NCBI GenBank assembly: GCA_963921425.1
Contig: OY992836.1
Location: 12,307,304 to 12,371,303, forward strand
DNA: 64,000 nt
Direction of reading: 5' to 3'
DNA from: Dryas octopetala
Taxonomy: Eukaryota > Streptophyta > Magnoliopsida > Rosales > Rosaceae
Positions within the stretch are counted from its first letter, which is position 1; each line of letters opens with the position of its first letter. The translations under genes and the position numbers were made by a program. Positions 38,132 to 51,426 of this stretch are shown here, one piece after another. Under the pieces are notes generated by a model that worked only from the letters and a program-made list of their open reading frames with translations, did not search any database and was not told the origin of the DNA.

Positions 38132-39322
38132 GGGCCAGTTTGGTATTGCTGTGAAAAAAAATAACTGTGAAGTAAAATAGCTGTGAAGTAAAGTCAGCAG
38201 TTGAGTGTTTGGTAAACTATGTTTTCAAAAGTGTTGTGAGTGCAAAAAATAATATCAAAGTGTTTGGTAAATGTTAATGTAAAAGTGTTTGGTAAATGTT
38301 AATGTAAAAGTGTTGTGACTGTGTATAATTACTAAAATAGACATGATTCTGAAAGTATATTTTACTTATTTGTTTGGTAAAACTAAAATATTTTTTTACT
38401 TATCTTTTAAATTTGTGGCTACAACTTTTTGTTAGCATTAATTTTTTTAAGACCAACTTTATTAAATAAGTATTCCTATTATTTTTTTAAGTATATTATA
38501 ATTTTAATAGAAAATTAGGATTAAATACCAAATATCAATAGTTTTTTAGTAAAGCAGTAAGACACTAATTTTTTTAGTTTAGGTACTAATCTAGAGTAAA
38601 ACATTTTGGATTAGGTTACAAATCAGTTTGTTATACAGTTGTGACTGTCGAACAGTTACAGTTGTAATTGTCGAATAGTCACAGTTGTGACTATTTAAAA
38701 TTTATAAAAAATCAAAATTTTTAAGGGTTTCATAATTTTGATTTAGGTTTGGGAGATGAAGTCCTATAATCCAAAGACTAAACATTAAAGTTTAAGCCTT
38801 ACAAATATTGAAAAAACAACAAATCAATAAAAAAGTTATGATTGTTAGACAGTCACAGTTTGATATAACTATATTTTTTGAAGTTGGTACCTAAACTGAA
38901 ATTTAGTACTTAAAGTGAAATGACATAAATGTTTTAGTAGTTCAAATGAAAAAACATTATAATTTGGTACCTAAAGTCAGTGGACCTTAATTTTAATCGT
39001 ACAAATAAAATATCATAATTAATTATCACAATATAAAATATAACTAACAATGAGCATATTTTTTAATTTAAAATAAACAAATATAAATTATAGAAATCAA
39101 TATGGGTAATATGGGTAAAATAAAATATTCATTATTGTTGTGATTCACTGCAGTTTTCAAAAGCACCTAAAAACCTGCTTTCTGTTTTTGCTGTGGGGAG
39201 TTGAGAATTGTGGGGGAAAGCAGTTTTTTATTTTTTTACCAAACACCAAAACTGCTGTAGGTGATTGAGAATTGTCATTCACAGTAGCTTTTGGGTCCTC
39301 CACCGCAATCCCAAACGGGGCC
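38132..39322. mobile_element. PIF/Harbinger-like element carrying a nested MITE
   Basis: The left end is GGGCCAGTTTGGTATTGCTG. The right end, read in reverse, is GGCCCCGTTTGGGATTGCGG. The trinucleotide TTA flanks both sides (38129-38131 and 39323-39325), the usual target of this superfamily. Subterminal 'gttttcaaaag' and 'gtgtttggt' repeats are inverted between the halves. Without the inner 480-bp element and its 9-bp duplication it would be about 700 bp. It has no coding capacity. Confidence 0.75.
38508..38987 (-). mobile_element. 480-bp MULE-like MITE, copy 3 (nested)
   Basis: Same 480-bp unit as at 3.92 and 4.55 kb, inverted. TAATTTTAA is duplicated at 38499-38507 and 38988-38996. It sits inside the Harbinger-like element, so it inserted later. 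Confidence 0.87.
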
Positions 39323-39325
39323 TTA

Positions 39326-42300
39326 TTTGTATTAGAGAAATGATACACTAGATGGTAGGTTTCCTAGTATTTCCCATCAACAATTGTAATGTTCACCAGC
39401 AAGATCAAGATCACATTATATGGATCAACAAGTTTCAAAATATACAACAGTTATGAAAGAAAACCTAGAATAAGAGTTTAAATACTATATACACTAAACC
39501 TAATCCTAATAGGAAAGGAAAACACAATCTTATTATAATTGGAAAATAAAACATTGAAAATTTATTAAAAACTTAAAATGTGCTTTTAACCCCTTAAACA
39601 AGGCTTATTTTGCTTAAAACTAATTGTTCCATTGGAAACGACATATTATGGGCTCAAAACAAATACGAAAGTTTAAAGTTACGCCAATTTAAAATATCTT
39701 AAAAAACATCTTCGATCGAACTCTTTTCAACTTTATGATATTTTATTACTCTTGTTATAGTAGTTTCACAAATAGATTGTTATAATATCATGACAAATGA
39801 AAAAGACATAAATTTTATAGGTCAATTGCCACACTTAAAATTGGATCAGAACAAAAAGTTTAAAACACATGTATTTGTTTGATAATGAAACTTTCACGAC
39901 TCACGAAAGAATATCAATTAACTATTAGATTAGTGAAAGCTCTTGAGGTTAGTTCAAGTGGTGTGAGTGGGTGAAATATGTGTTTGGATTAAGCTAAGTT
40001 TAGGGTTTCGATTCTCTCTAATGTAACAAAAAAACAAAAAAACTATTAGATTAGTAATTTTTCTCGTTTAGATAAATTTTTAAGGACAATACTTGGGTCA
40101 CCCCACCCCCAAAATCGCAATTTTAGTAATGCGGGTACATGATCGGAACCGTTTACTTTTTAGATTACTTAATATAGATCATCTCTGTAAAAAATCAATT
40201 CAATCGGAAATCGTTTGATTATATAACTATTGTCAATTAAAAAAGAAAAATCAACGATTTGGTCAAAAAATCACTTTTTAATTGGAATTATCGATTTTTT
40301 CTACTTAATTGACAAAAGTTATATAATTAAACGATTTTTGATTAATTTGATTATTTACAGAAATAATCTTTAATGAATTATTTAAAAAGTGAACGGTTCC
40401 GATCATATATTGACATTGCCGAAATCAAAATTTGAAAAGATGAGATCACCTTAGAGTACTCTCAAAGGGTCCTTTGATCCAAGTACCCACTACCGACCAA
40501 TTTTTGATATAAATTTGAGGTGAAAATATTGGAGCAAAACTGGTACACCATGTGGGTGGTAGTTACTAGTTGGTGACGAGAGTCCAGAAATTGAGGGCGG
40601 TCCCGAATCCTTTTGGCAGAGGGTAATTAGTTATTTAAGCGTGCAATGTGTGGAATATGGAGGACAGAGAAGCACGCAAGCTGAGGCTGCAACCCATAAA
40701 TAATGGGTTTTGGGAACTTTGAACAAATGCCCAAGTTGAGGGAAGATCTTTGCCTGCGCGCACCAAATGAGTTCTTGCCACGTGGCATGCCTTTACTGGT
40801 TAACTTAGAGGCAAGCTTTCTCCAAACTAGCTACCAGTCAAGCTGGAACTGTGTGCGAAGAAGGGTAGGTTAAGTATCAAAGAAAAGTAAAAGGCGCATG
40901 AGAGTATATTTCTGATTTTTCTTTTTTAAAAAGGTCTATGATCTGATTCATTTCTTCTTTTATTTTTATACAACTTTTTGTTTTTATTACATTAACTCCC
41001 ATTATATTGCACAGAAGTGCATGAAACTAGAAACATAATAGGTAGGTTCATTCACCAATTTCATTATAACGTCCACTTGCACAAATTTAGATCATTTTCT
41101 TACCTTAATAAATTATTGGATTTCGGATTATTATACTTTTTGAATTTGAATTCATATGTTATACCAAAAAAAAAGAAGGTTCAAATATATTAATGTCTCT
41201 TAAATTTTAACATATTTCTCATTTGGGTCTTTTGACTTTAGAACTTTACAATTGAGTCCTTAAAATTTGGTTCGCATTTTAGCAAAACGAAAATGAAACA
41301 TTCCTTTGAGAATTTGATAAAACAACGGCAACTTCACCCATTTAGGTTCTCCTTTTTTCTTCAAAAAACTTATAATTTGCATAGATAGAAAACTTCAATG
41401 AGAAGATAATAACATGCTCCTCTTCAATTTGTAAATGTGAATTCACATTAAAACTGGCTCAATATATAAATTATCCATGTCCTTTTCATAAAGAGCAAAG
41501 CATATAGGCATGTGCACAAGAATTGGCATGGTTTAAGTGCACAAGCCACAGGCTTCCTTATCCAATATATTGAATGTCAACTTCAATATTGTCCAATGTC
41601 CATGATGCCCTGGAATGTTAGTTGGGTTGGGTCATGTTATATCCAACTAACAGTCTAAACGATCAGTATGGTCATCTAAGCAAATCAATCGATGCTCCAT
41701 CTCCAGCCATAACCAATCCCATGCTGCATTGTCTCTGACTCTCCCTCATCACTATACGATGTACCTGTCCACCCTCATGAATATGCTACCAGTCATCATA
41801 CATAAACTCCCAAAACGGATTCCTTTCATACATATACTAGGGCATTTTTATATCTTCTCCCTTTGTAATGGCCTTTTTCTTTTTTTGTTTTGGAACTTTG
41901 AAAGAGAAATTTATTAGGCCATTTTCAAGATAAAATAATAAATCCCCTTTTTCCTAGGGTTTGATAAGAATTTCATTGATATTTTATTAAAAGAAAAAAG
42001 AAAAAGCAATTGGGTCTAAGGAAAAGGACTTTAGTAGAGTTCTTTATACAGAAATGGGCCCAAGGCGAAAGTAGTGCTCCCCCTGTCTTTTGGGTCGGTG
42101 CAGAAAGCTATTCTTTTTTTTTTTTTTGGCCAAGGGGTGCAGAAAGCTATTCTTTTCAACTCCCTTGCAACTCTCTTTTCAAGTCTAAAAGCTCAACAAA
42201 CATGAAAAGCAAGCCAGCGATTTATTATAATGACAACTCCCAATAAATTAACAAACGCTATACAACATTCAAAAGTCAAAACCATTCATTAGAAGCTTCA

Positions 42301-43268
42301 TTTCATCATCGAGGATATATGTAAGACTTCCCGACAAACGCTATGAACAATTTTTACATGGAGATTGGCTCTAGATGACCATGAGCATATATAGATGCAG
42401 GAGCAAGCTGCACAAAATGAACCATTCTCCATCGTGAGCCAAAAAATAAGATCCAAGCCATCAAAGACATAAGGCCCTCTCATTGAACAACGCAACTGCA
42501 ACATAGTAAATTAAACACTTAACTAATAACTCCTCAACTTCACCTTGATTTTCTAGACAAGGCCATGAATTGAAGAAGACAGAACAAGTGTACAGCTAGC
42601 CAAAACCAGAGAACCAGAGCAAAATATGTATGGTTCAGTCTGAAATCTGAATATAAGCCAATTATGCAAAGCACAAGCTAGACAAACCTAGAGCAAGGAA
42701 TCTCCAACTGCAAATCTGAAACAACAAATTAACAAGCAAAGCCAAAACAACTCGAACACAACTGCATGCACAATTAACTACTGCAAGTCCAAGCCACTCT
42801 AAAACTTGCAATCTTAAGATATTTCTGCAAGTACACAATCCACCCCAAAGCATGCAGGTCCAGCTCATGTCATGTACTCATGTGGACTTGCTCAAGCTAC
42901 ATGGTATAAAATATCTTCTCTTAGCAGCAACCAAAATGGATGAAACACAGTTTCTACATGGAGTGAAATCCAAATGTTTTAATGGATGTCTATGTATGAT
43001 ACTTGAAATAATGTTGACTTATTTATCTAATGTAGTTGAACTAAACAGGAGTCTGGCTTAGCCAGGTGAACATATTCAAATGCATTGGAAATTTGGAAAG
43101 TAAAATTGGAAAACCATCTACATAATTTCAAACGAAATTATCCAGTTGTTTCTTACAAATTAAAACATTAAAAAACCAAACTAGAACATGAAGAAAAGAC
43201 TTGAACCCTAGCAAAATTGGGTTGGATATAATCTTAAACAAAAGAAAAAGAGAACAACATTCATAAAA
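39326..43268. other. Gene-poor spacer
   Basis: No supported gene. It contains an inverted-repeat element at about 40.08-40.49 kb. Short frames at 41.7-43.1 kb on both strands have no family features. The last 900 bases may be the former 3' flank of the DIM1 remnant. Confidence 0.5.
40084..40487. mobile_element. Hairpin-forming MITE (about 400 bp)
   Basis: Positions 40139-40250 and 40298-40408 are imperfect inverted copies. They share 'gatcggaaccgtt.actttt', 'aaatcgttt.atta' and 'ttatataa.tattgtcaatt'. The outer ends (GGACAATACTTGGGTC; right reversed GGTACTTGGATC) are weaker. It is non-coding. Confidence 0.6.
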
Positions 43269-44290
<1,022 letters not shown>

Positions 44291-44669
44291 GGCCGGGTTT
44301 GCCATTACCATCTCCGTCCTGTCGGGTAACAAGAATCTCATCAGATATGTGGGACCTTGATAATATCTTTTGAATTTTTTTTGTTTATTAAAAAATAAAT
44401 ACAATCATTAATAGATAAAGGCTAAACTTTAAAGTGAAGTCTTAAATCCTAAAATACAACAGTGACTACTAATGACCATTTGATCTACACTGTCTAGTGG
44501 ATGATGCCTTGTCTCCATTTGTTTCGAGCTCATATTTTATGAATAATAGTGACTCAATAACAAAATTAATAAATTACTCATAAACTCAATTTTTGAAAAT
44601 TTTTAACTACAAACTCAACCAATTAAAAAAGTAAGTTTTAGTCAAATCTGTCCGTGTACGCACGTGGGG

Positions 44670-44918
44670 TCGAAAAATTACATTGCCGAGCGCTCGGTGA
44701 ATGTAGATGCATTTGCATCTGCCCATCATATGCAGATGTATTTGCATGCATCTGCAACCTAAAAAGATGTATCTGCGACCTAACAATATGCAGATGCATA
44801 TCTAGATCCATCGAGCGCTCGACAGGGTACCGAGGGCTTGGCAGCTTGCTGAGCGCTCGGTAGATGCAGATGCAGAGATGCATTTTTTAGCTTGCATATG
44901 CTTTTTTTAGGTTGCAGA
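44670..44918. repeat. GAGCGCTCG / tgcagatgca repeat, left part
   Basis: A mosaic of the palindrome CGAGCGCTCG (near 44689, 44813 and 44850) and many variants of 'gcagatgcatctgc' and 'ttaggttgcag'. It continues at 46271-46345 after the hAT-like insertion ('gtgctcggtggac'). Similar CACCGAGCGCTCG words occur near 1.6 kb. Confidence 0.6.
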
Positions 44919-46270
44919 CAAGGAGTAAAATTTCGGTTTCGAGAAAATTTCGATTAAAATTTCGATTTCGACAAAATTAGACAAAAACGACGGAAATTAT
45001 TATCAAAATACGGAAATTTTGAATGAAATTTGACCATATGCTTATTTAACATATTATCTACTACATTGATAAAAAACATTAAAGAAACCAAATTATATAG
45101 TAGGTTTCATGTGATATAAGGTGAATATAATGCGCGCTGTAGACAAATACAGTTAAAAAAATGGGTCACTAATTAATAATTACATAATAAAATTACACGA
45201 ATAAATCACCAATGTGGCAACGGAAAGTAGCAAGTTTACTCAAAGGGACTTGGAAATGGTCTTCAATAGTTAAATTAAGTCGAATTGGGTTAAAATAGAA
45301 CCAATCCGATGACAGCAGCGGCGACAACTGTTTACCTAAACTTTCAATTTTACAAATTATCAAAATTGGAAAACCAAAACATTAAGGAAATGAAACTTCA
45401 TGATAAGGGGATAAATTTCTTTTTCATAATTTATGTTTACAAGTTACAACTAAACGAAACACCAAAATGACCAGATCAAACCCCAAATAAAATCTCAAAC
45501 CTTTTTTTTTCTTTCCAATTGCCTAAAGACTCTAAATCTCAATCTATCTTAAAAAAAAAAAAAAAAAAAAAAATCTTTCCTTTTTTCTCTTCTTTTTTTT
45601 TCTTTCCTTTTCTCTTCTTTTTTTTTCTTTCCTTTCTTTTTTTTCTTTTTTTTTTCTCTTTTTTTTTTTTCCTTTTCCTTTCTTTTTTTTTTTTTTTTTT
45701 TTCCTTTTCCTCTTCTTCCCCCGTGACCTTCCTCATTTTTTCTTTCCTTTTCCGCTTCCTCCCCCAGTGCCCAGACGCCCAGTGGTCTTCCACTCTTCCT
45801 TTCCTTCTCCCCTCCTTGCCCAGACGCCCAGTGATCTACGCCCACCTCCCGCGACCAAAACCCACTCCTTGCGCCGCCCGCACCTGCGGCTTGCCTCCTC
45901 CCTCCTTCCCCAGCCAGCCCGCTCGCCTCATCCCTCCTTCCTCAGCCAACCTCGCGCCGTCGCTCGCCTCCTCCCCCACCTCGTCACTGGCAAAAAGCAC
46001 AACGAGATCGTCCTCAAGCTCGACCCCAACAGCCAGACCATCGAAGACGACTTTCTCGGCGCCAAGGTGATGTGGACGACCGAAAGGCAGAGACAGTCGC
46101 AAAATTTCGCCGACATTTTACAAAATTGCACGTGAAACTGCTTCGAAATTTCGGCCGAAATTTTACCGAAATTTCGCCGAAAAGTTAACGAAAATTAACG
46201 GATATGGTATAAAATTTTGGGACCCCTAAAAACGAAAATTTCGCCGAAATTTTCGAAATTTCACTCCTTG
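44919..46270 (+). mobile_element. hAT-like 'CAAGG' repeat, copy 1 (1.35 kb)
   Basis: The left end is CAAGGAGTAAAATTTCGG and the right end, in reverse, CAAGGAGTGAAATTTCG. Many 'cgaaatttcg' words are subterminal. The flanking octamers GTTGCAGA and ATTGTAGA agree at 6 of 8 positions, a probable eroded target duplication. The interior has a long T/C-rich run (45545-45720), then a GC-rich piece with a 122-codon frame (45767-46135, +). The frame's end (EIVLKLDPNSQTIEDDFLGA) looks like captured exon sequence. No transposase is seen. Confidence 0.7.
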
Positions 46271-46774
46271 ATTGTAGATGCATTTTTTTAGATTGTATAT
46301 GCATGTTTTAGGTTGCAAATGTATCTGCTGAGTGCTCGGTGGACAGTTTCTACTTCAATTTTGGACCGACTGAAATTTGGCTTAACTTTCTTTTTTATTT
46401 TAGGTTCTTAATTAAAGCACCCTAAAAAAATTGTGACAATCATGCAGTCACATAGTTAAATTCGTTAAAAACAAAAAAACCATTTCAATAACTTTTATCA
46501 TTCTTTTTTTTTTTTTTGGCCAAGTAACTTTTATCGTTCTTGCATTAAAAATAACTTCTATTTAATTCGTAAGATTTTGTTCATATGTTGGCGGCAGAGC
46601 ATATAGCTAAACCAATGGTCACAATGGCCAATGGGCCAAACTCATCCCATTCAGAGTTTGTGGATACATTATGAAGATATATCAATGGAAGTTTACCTTA
46701 CAATAGTCAGTTCCGGCAATTGCTCCTGGGCTGACGTCTGCTTCAAGTACAATCATAAAGTCATTGTTTTGAAA
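46271..46774. other. Repeat remainder and AT-rich spacer
   Basis: The first 75 bases continue the GAGCGCTCG/tgcagatgca repeat. The rest shows no gene. Confidence 0.5.
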
Positions 46775-46975
46775 TGCAGTAGTGCTAGATATACCACATT
46801 TTTATACCATAATTTCATACCACCTTATGTGGCAACTTACATGGCATTCATACATTGGATACTAAAAAATAAAAATAAAAACCCAAAAAGAAAAAGAAAA
46901 ACTTTGTCCAATAAAGTAATGACATGTGAGATGGTATAAGAATGTGGTATAAGAAATGTGGTAAGAATAGCATTA
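46775..46975. mobile_element. Inverted-repeat MITE (about 200 bp)
   Basis: The left edge 'gtgctagatataccacattt...ataccat' matches the reversed right edge 'atgctattcttaccacattt...ataccat' over about 60 bp. The A-rich middle is non-coding. A fragment of a similar end lies near 34.53 kb. Confidence 0.6.
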
Positions 46976-47381
46976 TTCTTTGAAATGAAAGGAAATTTTA
47001 TTACATTTGGTATCGTATCAACCAACTCCAACTGAACACAACTCTATAATTCCTATTTAGAAAATATGTATAAGACTTTGAGGCATATCAGTTACAACTT
47101 CCTACGATGCAGCAGATGCAGCAAGACTCGGTCAACAGACTTTTGCGTGAGGCCAGAATATCAAGCACCCAAATCCCAGATAAACAAACAAAAAATTGTG
47201 AAACTAAGGTGAGAATCAAACTCAAATGCACATATCAACTGCCCCCCTATTACAGGTGCCTTGCCATACCCGGTGAGACCATTTGCTTCTCTTGCCTCTT
47301 CAACTAAATTTTCTTGATGCTGAAGACCGAAGTCTCAAATTCACACAGCAGTATATGTTTTGGGCGTCCATGGAAAATTTT

Positions 47382-47991
47382 TTAATTCTGTTCAGTATGC
47401 CTTGCAGAAGCCTGCATGTCTATTGTTTTTGTCTCGTGCTTTCTCTTGCTCCGAGAACTTCTCTTCGATCTGGGTGTTCGAATTTTTGTAGAATGCTTCA
47501 CTGTAGTGACTGTTCGCTCTTCAATTCCAGTTTCTACTTTTCCATTAGATGGGAGTTCAGGAGGAGCATCAGGCCATGGTGTATGTTTTGATGGTACAGT
47601 GATTTCCAAAGGAGGATCAATTGTCCATCTGTACGGAAAAATTCAAACTAATGTTCAAATGGAGAGAAGAAGAAACAAGGTACGTGATAAAAGTTGACAA
47701 AATGGAGAATCAAACGTTAATACAATAATATATGAAGGCTCATGGATGAAAAGGTATTAAGCATATCTAGTAAGATAAATCTCACTATTGACTACCAGAT
47801 CACTAGAGTTCAATAAACAAACCACCAGCATCCTTACCCACAATTATTAACTTTTGCTGTGAAAAAAGGATGTCCAATGTAAGCATAAAAACACCAAAAC
47901 TAAACACTAGGTACGGTTGTATAAGTTCATAAAGGCATGAGGTTCAAGTTTCCAATCAGAATGTAAGACTAGAATACCCTTAGCCAAGAAA

Positions 47992-48028
<37 letters not shown>

Positions 48029-51000
48029 GGGACTTTTAAGTTTTAACACGATTACAAACTCTTTTTTTTTTTTGGCCAATATTACAAACTCTAATCTATA
48101 ACATATCAAGGATGGAACTAACATACTTGAGATTAGGAACAATACTCATAAAGTACATCATAATATATGAAAACATCAAACAGAATGCAAATTCACAAAA
48201 GGTGTATGGACATCAATTAGAAAACAACTCTATTAAAATATAGGACAACAATCACATCTGTAACACTCCAACCCTCACATATGAACCACTGCAGAGCTCA
48301 AGAGGTAGAATTCAATATAAATTACTAAATTAGGAGGTTGAAATAGCAAGGATTCTTTTTTGGTTATCACTTCCCAAAAATTTAACTATTAGGATGTGGG
48401 ACAACAATTATAAATATATATATATACTTTTAATAATATATATTTTTATAAATACCGTAATTCTTGGTGCTAATTGTAATAGAAGGATTGTGAAGCATCT
48501 GATCAATTGTCTTACAAGACGCTGAAAATAAAATACTAAGCATTGTCTTAAAGGGTATTTTGGGTATTATAAGAATGATAGGTACAATTGTTGTATTACA
48601 AGAAAAAATAATGCTTCTTTCTTGTGGGAATGATTCCCATACCCTAACTCTTGAGATTCCCGATTTAATGTGAGGCCTACACAGGCCACACATTCTTTCG
48701 ACTGATAAAGTCACATTTTATTTCAACTTAGGCCACTTCAAGTCTATTTCAACTTAGGCCACTTCAAGTCCAATACTTGCACCTCTAGCTGGATAATATT
48801 CAGTTTATGACGTGGCCTCATCAAACACTACTCTAATATGTATCAAAATAATACACTGAGTTAAAATGGATAGGCCATATGTCTTTTGAATCTGAACGTT
48901 ACAACAGGTTGGACTTGTTGGGATCATTTAAATCGCCCATCCATTAAATAGCTTTAAATACTTGCATTGATTTCTTAATGCAATATGACTAATGAGTAGG
49001 GGTGAAAGCTATGCTGAGCTAAGTTGAGTCAAGTCCTGAAACGTAGTGGCCTTTATATTTACAATAGCACATGTTGCCAGTTATTAGCAAACTCAGCAAA
49101 TAAATAGCCAAAAGAACCAAATGGAAAAGTCAATTATCCACTTTAATGCATTGGATCCAGAAAAGTGTGGTAACATTTGGAGATTTGAGATGGAAAGGAC
49201 ATGGCAAATCTTGCCTGGTTTAAGCAAGGTCAGCAACTAGGTAGCACTACTATGGGAATGGAAACAGTAAATGGGGATTTTTTTTTACTCAGAGCACCAT
49301 GGCACCAAAAGACATGAGATATGTTACACAGATGACAATGACAGCAATAATGTACTGAGAGTTGGAAAATAAAAGCTCCCTAAATCTAGGCGAACAACTT
49401 GAGTGTTGAAAAGAGAAGTTTCCTGAGTAGTAAATTGGATGGGAAATATCTACCTATATTATTCATAAAGACTTTCTAAAATTATCAAGAAGTTGCGTAT
49501 TGTATATGCATACATCACTCCATCAAGATCATAGGACATTATTAGTAAATAGTGAAGCATCTATCTTTAAGCTACAAACAAATGTTCAGCACATGGACAA
49601 GGATGGTGCATCACCAGGGCATGCTGGTCATCAACAGGTCAATAAATCATACAAGGTATGTAACATATTCAAGCAAAGGTCCAACAATAGAGCAATATAA
49701 GATGTACAAGTTCAAGGGAACGCTAACGTCCTGGTGAGTTGATATGTTTAAGATGATGAAAATGAAAATAGTATTAATGAAGAGACCCAAGATAACTTGC
49801 CCAAGCAATACATTAATCACCACTATGTTGTTACTACTTACAGTGTCAAAATGAACTAATAAATTGTGCAAAATCAATAGGACTAATACTGAACAATAGA
49901 GCAAAAGGTCAAAGACTAACCTGGAAGGAAATTTACTATCAAAACGGGCTTCAACGCGGAGCCACCAGAGCAAAACTTGACGCCCGCAACTTCCAAGTGG
50001 CTCGACCATAGACGGGTCCTTCAACAAGAATAGAGGACTCCCAATATCCTCATCAACCCCACCTAAACTGTCTAGATCCTTGACCCACTCTGGTTTATCT
50101 TCAGCTTCACTCCAAAGCAACCGGGAATTCAACACAAACCCAGCCCACTCCAGCTTCCTGGGAAGCACAGGCGCTCTATCATCAATGTAGTTTGCAGTCT
50201 TTCCCACATATGGCAAGGAATTAAAGGTGTGCCAACCAACCAACATATTGGATGAGTTACAAGCAGGACCTTGAATAGGCATTGGTGGGTTCTGGTTCTC
50301 CCCATCCTCCTTGTTCTGAACCATGGACTCAGACGATTCATCCACATTATCTGAATGAGCAAGTATTCCAACTGAAACAGCACCAAACCATTTCACATTC
50401 TGAATTTCATCAAAAAGCTCCATACTGTGCATATTACTATCGTCCGCAAACATCACAATCCCATCCAGCTTCTGCTCTCTCACAATTCTGCTCCATCACA
50501 CAATCACAAAGTCAAATCCATAAACTAAACGCAACTCAAATTCCAAAACTAAAGATATCTTCAATTGCTTTAATTCTCACAATAAATTAAACAAAAAAAT
50601 GAAGCACTCAAGAATTCACCTCAAAGCGTGAAGCCGCATCCGAGCCTCCAAGCGGTGGCGGCCATCCCAAGTATTGGGCATCCGCTGATCAAACCCGACG
50701 TGGACGATCCGGATCCCCGACTTGGAGAGAATGGAAGCGGTCTCATTGGTGACCCCACCGGCCTCGACGACGATCCAAACGACGTCGTAAGGGACGAGCA
50801 TGAGCGAGTGCATAACGCCAGTCAAATGAAGCGCCTGGAAGGTCCGCGCATACGTGGGCGTGACCGCAACGACCGTTTTGGGATTGTTGACTCCGAACTG
50901 CCTCCTCTGCTCCCTCTGAACCGTCTCGATGATGCGGTGCGCCTTCATGGTCTCGGTCGGGTTCGGGTGGGGCCAGGGACGGATTCGGATCCCGTGCCGG

Positions 51001-51353
51001 CCCACCACGACCCGGCTGCTGCTGCTGGAGCTCCGGTTCAGCGTGAACTCGAGATTCGTGACCGGATTCGCGACGGAGTGGAGGTCTAGGGTTCCGGTGA
51101 GCTCGGTAGCGGAACGAAACGGCACCGTGTACAGATTCGTGGCGGAGGTGGAGAAGAGGAAGAAGAAGACGAGGCGAGAGAAGCGGAATCCGAGGACGAG
51201 GCTAATTAGGCAGCAGAGTCCGTGGAGCACAAGCCAGAACACCGTCGCCGGCGACTTCATCCCGCCGTCCGATGAGCCATCCAACGGCGCCGATCCTCTG
51301 AAGCTGTTGCTCCGTCGGTTGATGTAGCTCTGGTGCAACGCCGAGAGCTTCAT
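47382..51353 (-). CDS. IRX14: IRX14-type GT43 glycosyltransferase (xylan backbone synthesis)
   Basis: Three exons, 50620-51353, 49921-50487 and 47382-47628, give 515 residues. IRX14 is a Golgi type II membrane protein of the IRX9-IRX10-IRX14 complex that elongates xylan for secondary walls. A short cytosolic N-terminus (MKLSALHQSYINRRSNSFRG) precedes one or two hydrophobic stretches at about residues 35-68. The GT43 domain begins with VVAVTPTYARTFQALHLTG. It contains VEAGGVTNETA, the metal-site-like FADDSNMHSMELFDEIQ, VGWHTFNSLPYVGKTA, EWAGFVLNSRLLW and LLWWLRVEARFDSKFP. The C-terminus WTIDPPLEITVPSKHTPWPD is family-typical and ends in a basic Ser-rich tail. The last intron is long (about 2.3 kb). 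Length is close to the 525 I recall for Arabidopsis IRX14. All joins hold frame, so it looks functional. Confidence 0.94.
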
Positions 51354-51354
51354 C

Positions 51355-51424
<70 letters not shown>
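51354..51424 (-). promoter_or_regulatory. GA-rich 5' leader of IRX14
   Basis: A nearly pure GA repeat on the gene strand (CT on plus, about 33 units with two ATCT interruptions) abuts the start codon directly. It must be in the leader, and a second (GAA)n/(CA)n stretch lies at about 51495-51530. GA tracts are known binding sites of BPC-type plant factors; action here is inference. Confidence 0.65.

Positions 51425-51426
<2 letters not shown>

Noticed and set aside
45519-46070. 183-codon Phe/Ser-rich frame
   Set aside because: Starts in a homopolymer/pyrimidine tract and is mostly poly-Phe; it is a by-product of low complexity.
50628-51327. Plus-strand frames of 153 and 132 codons over IRX14 exon 1
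   Set aside because: Antisense shadows; the minus strand encodes a recognisable GT43 domain.
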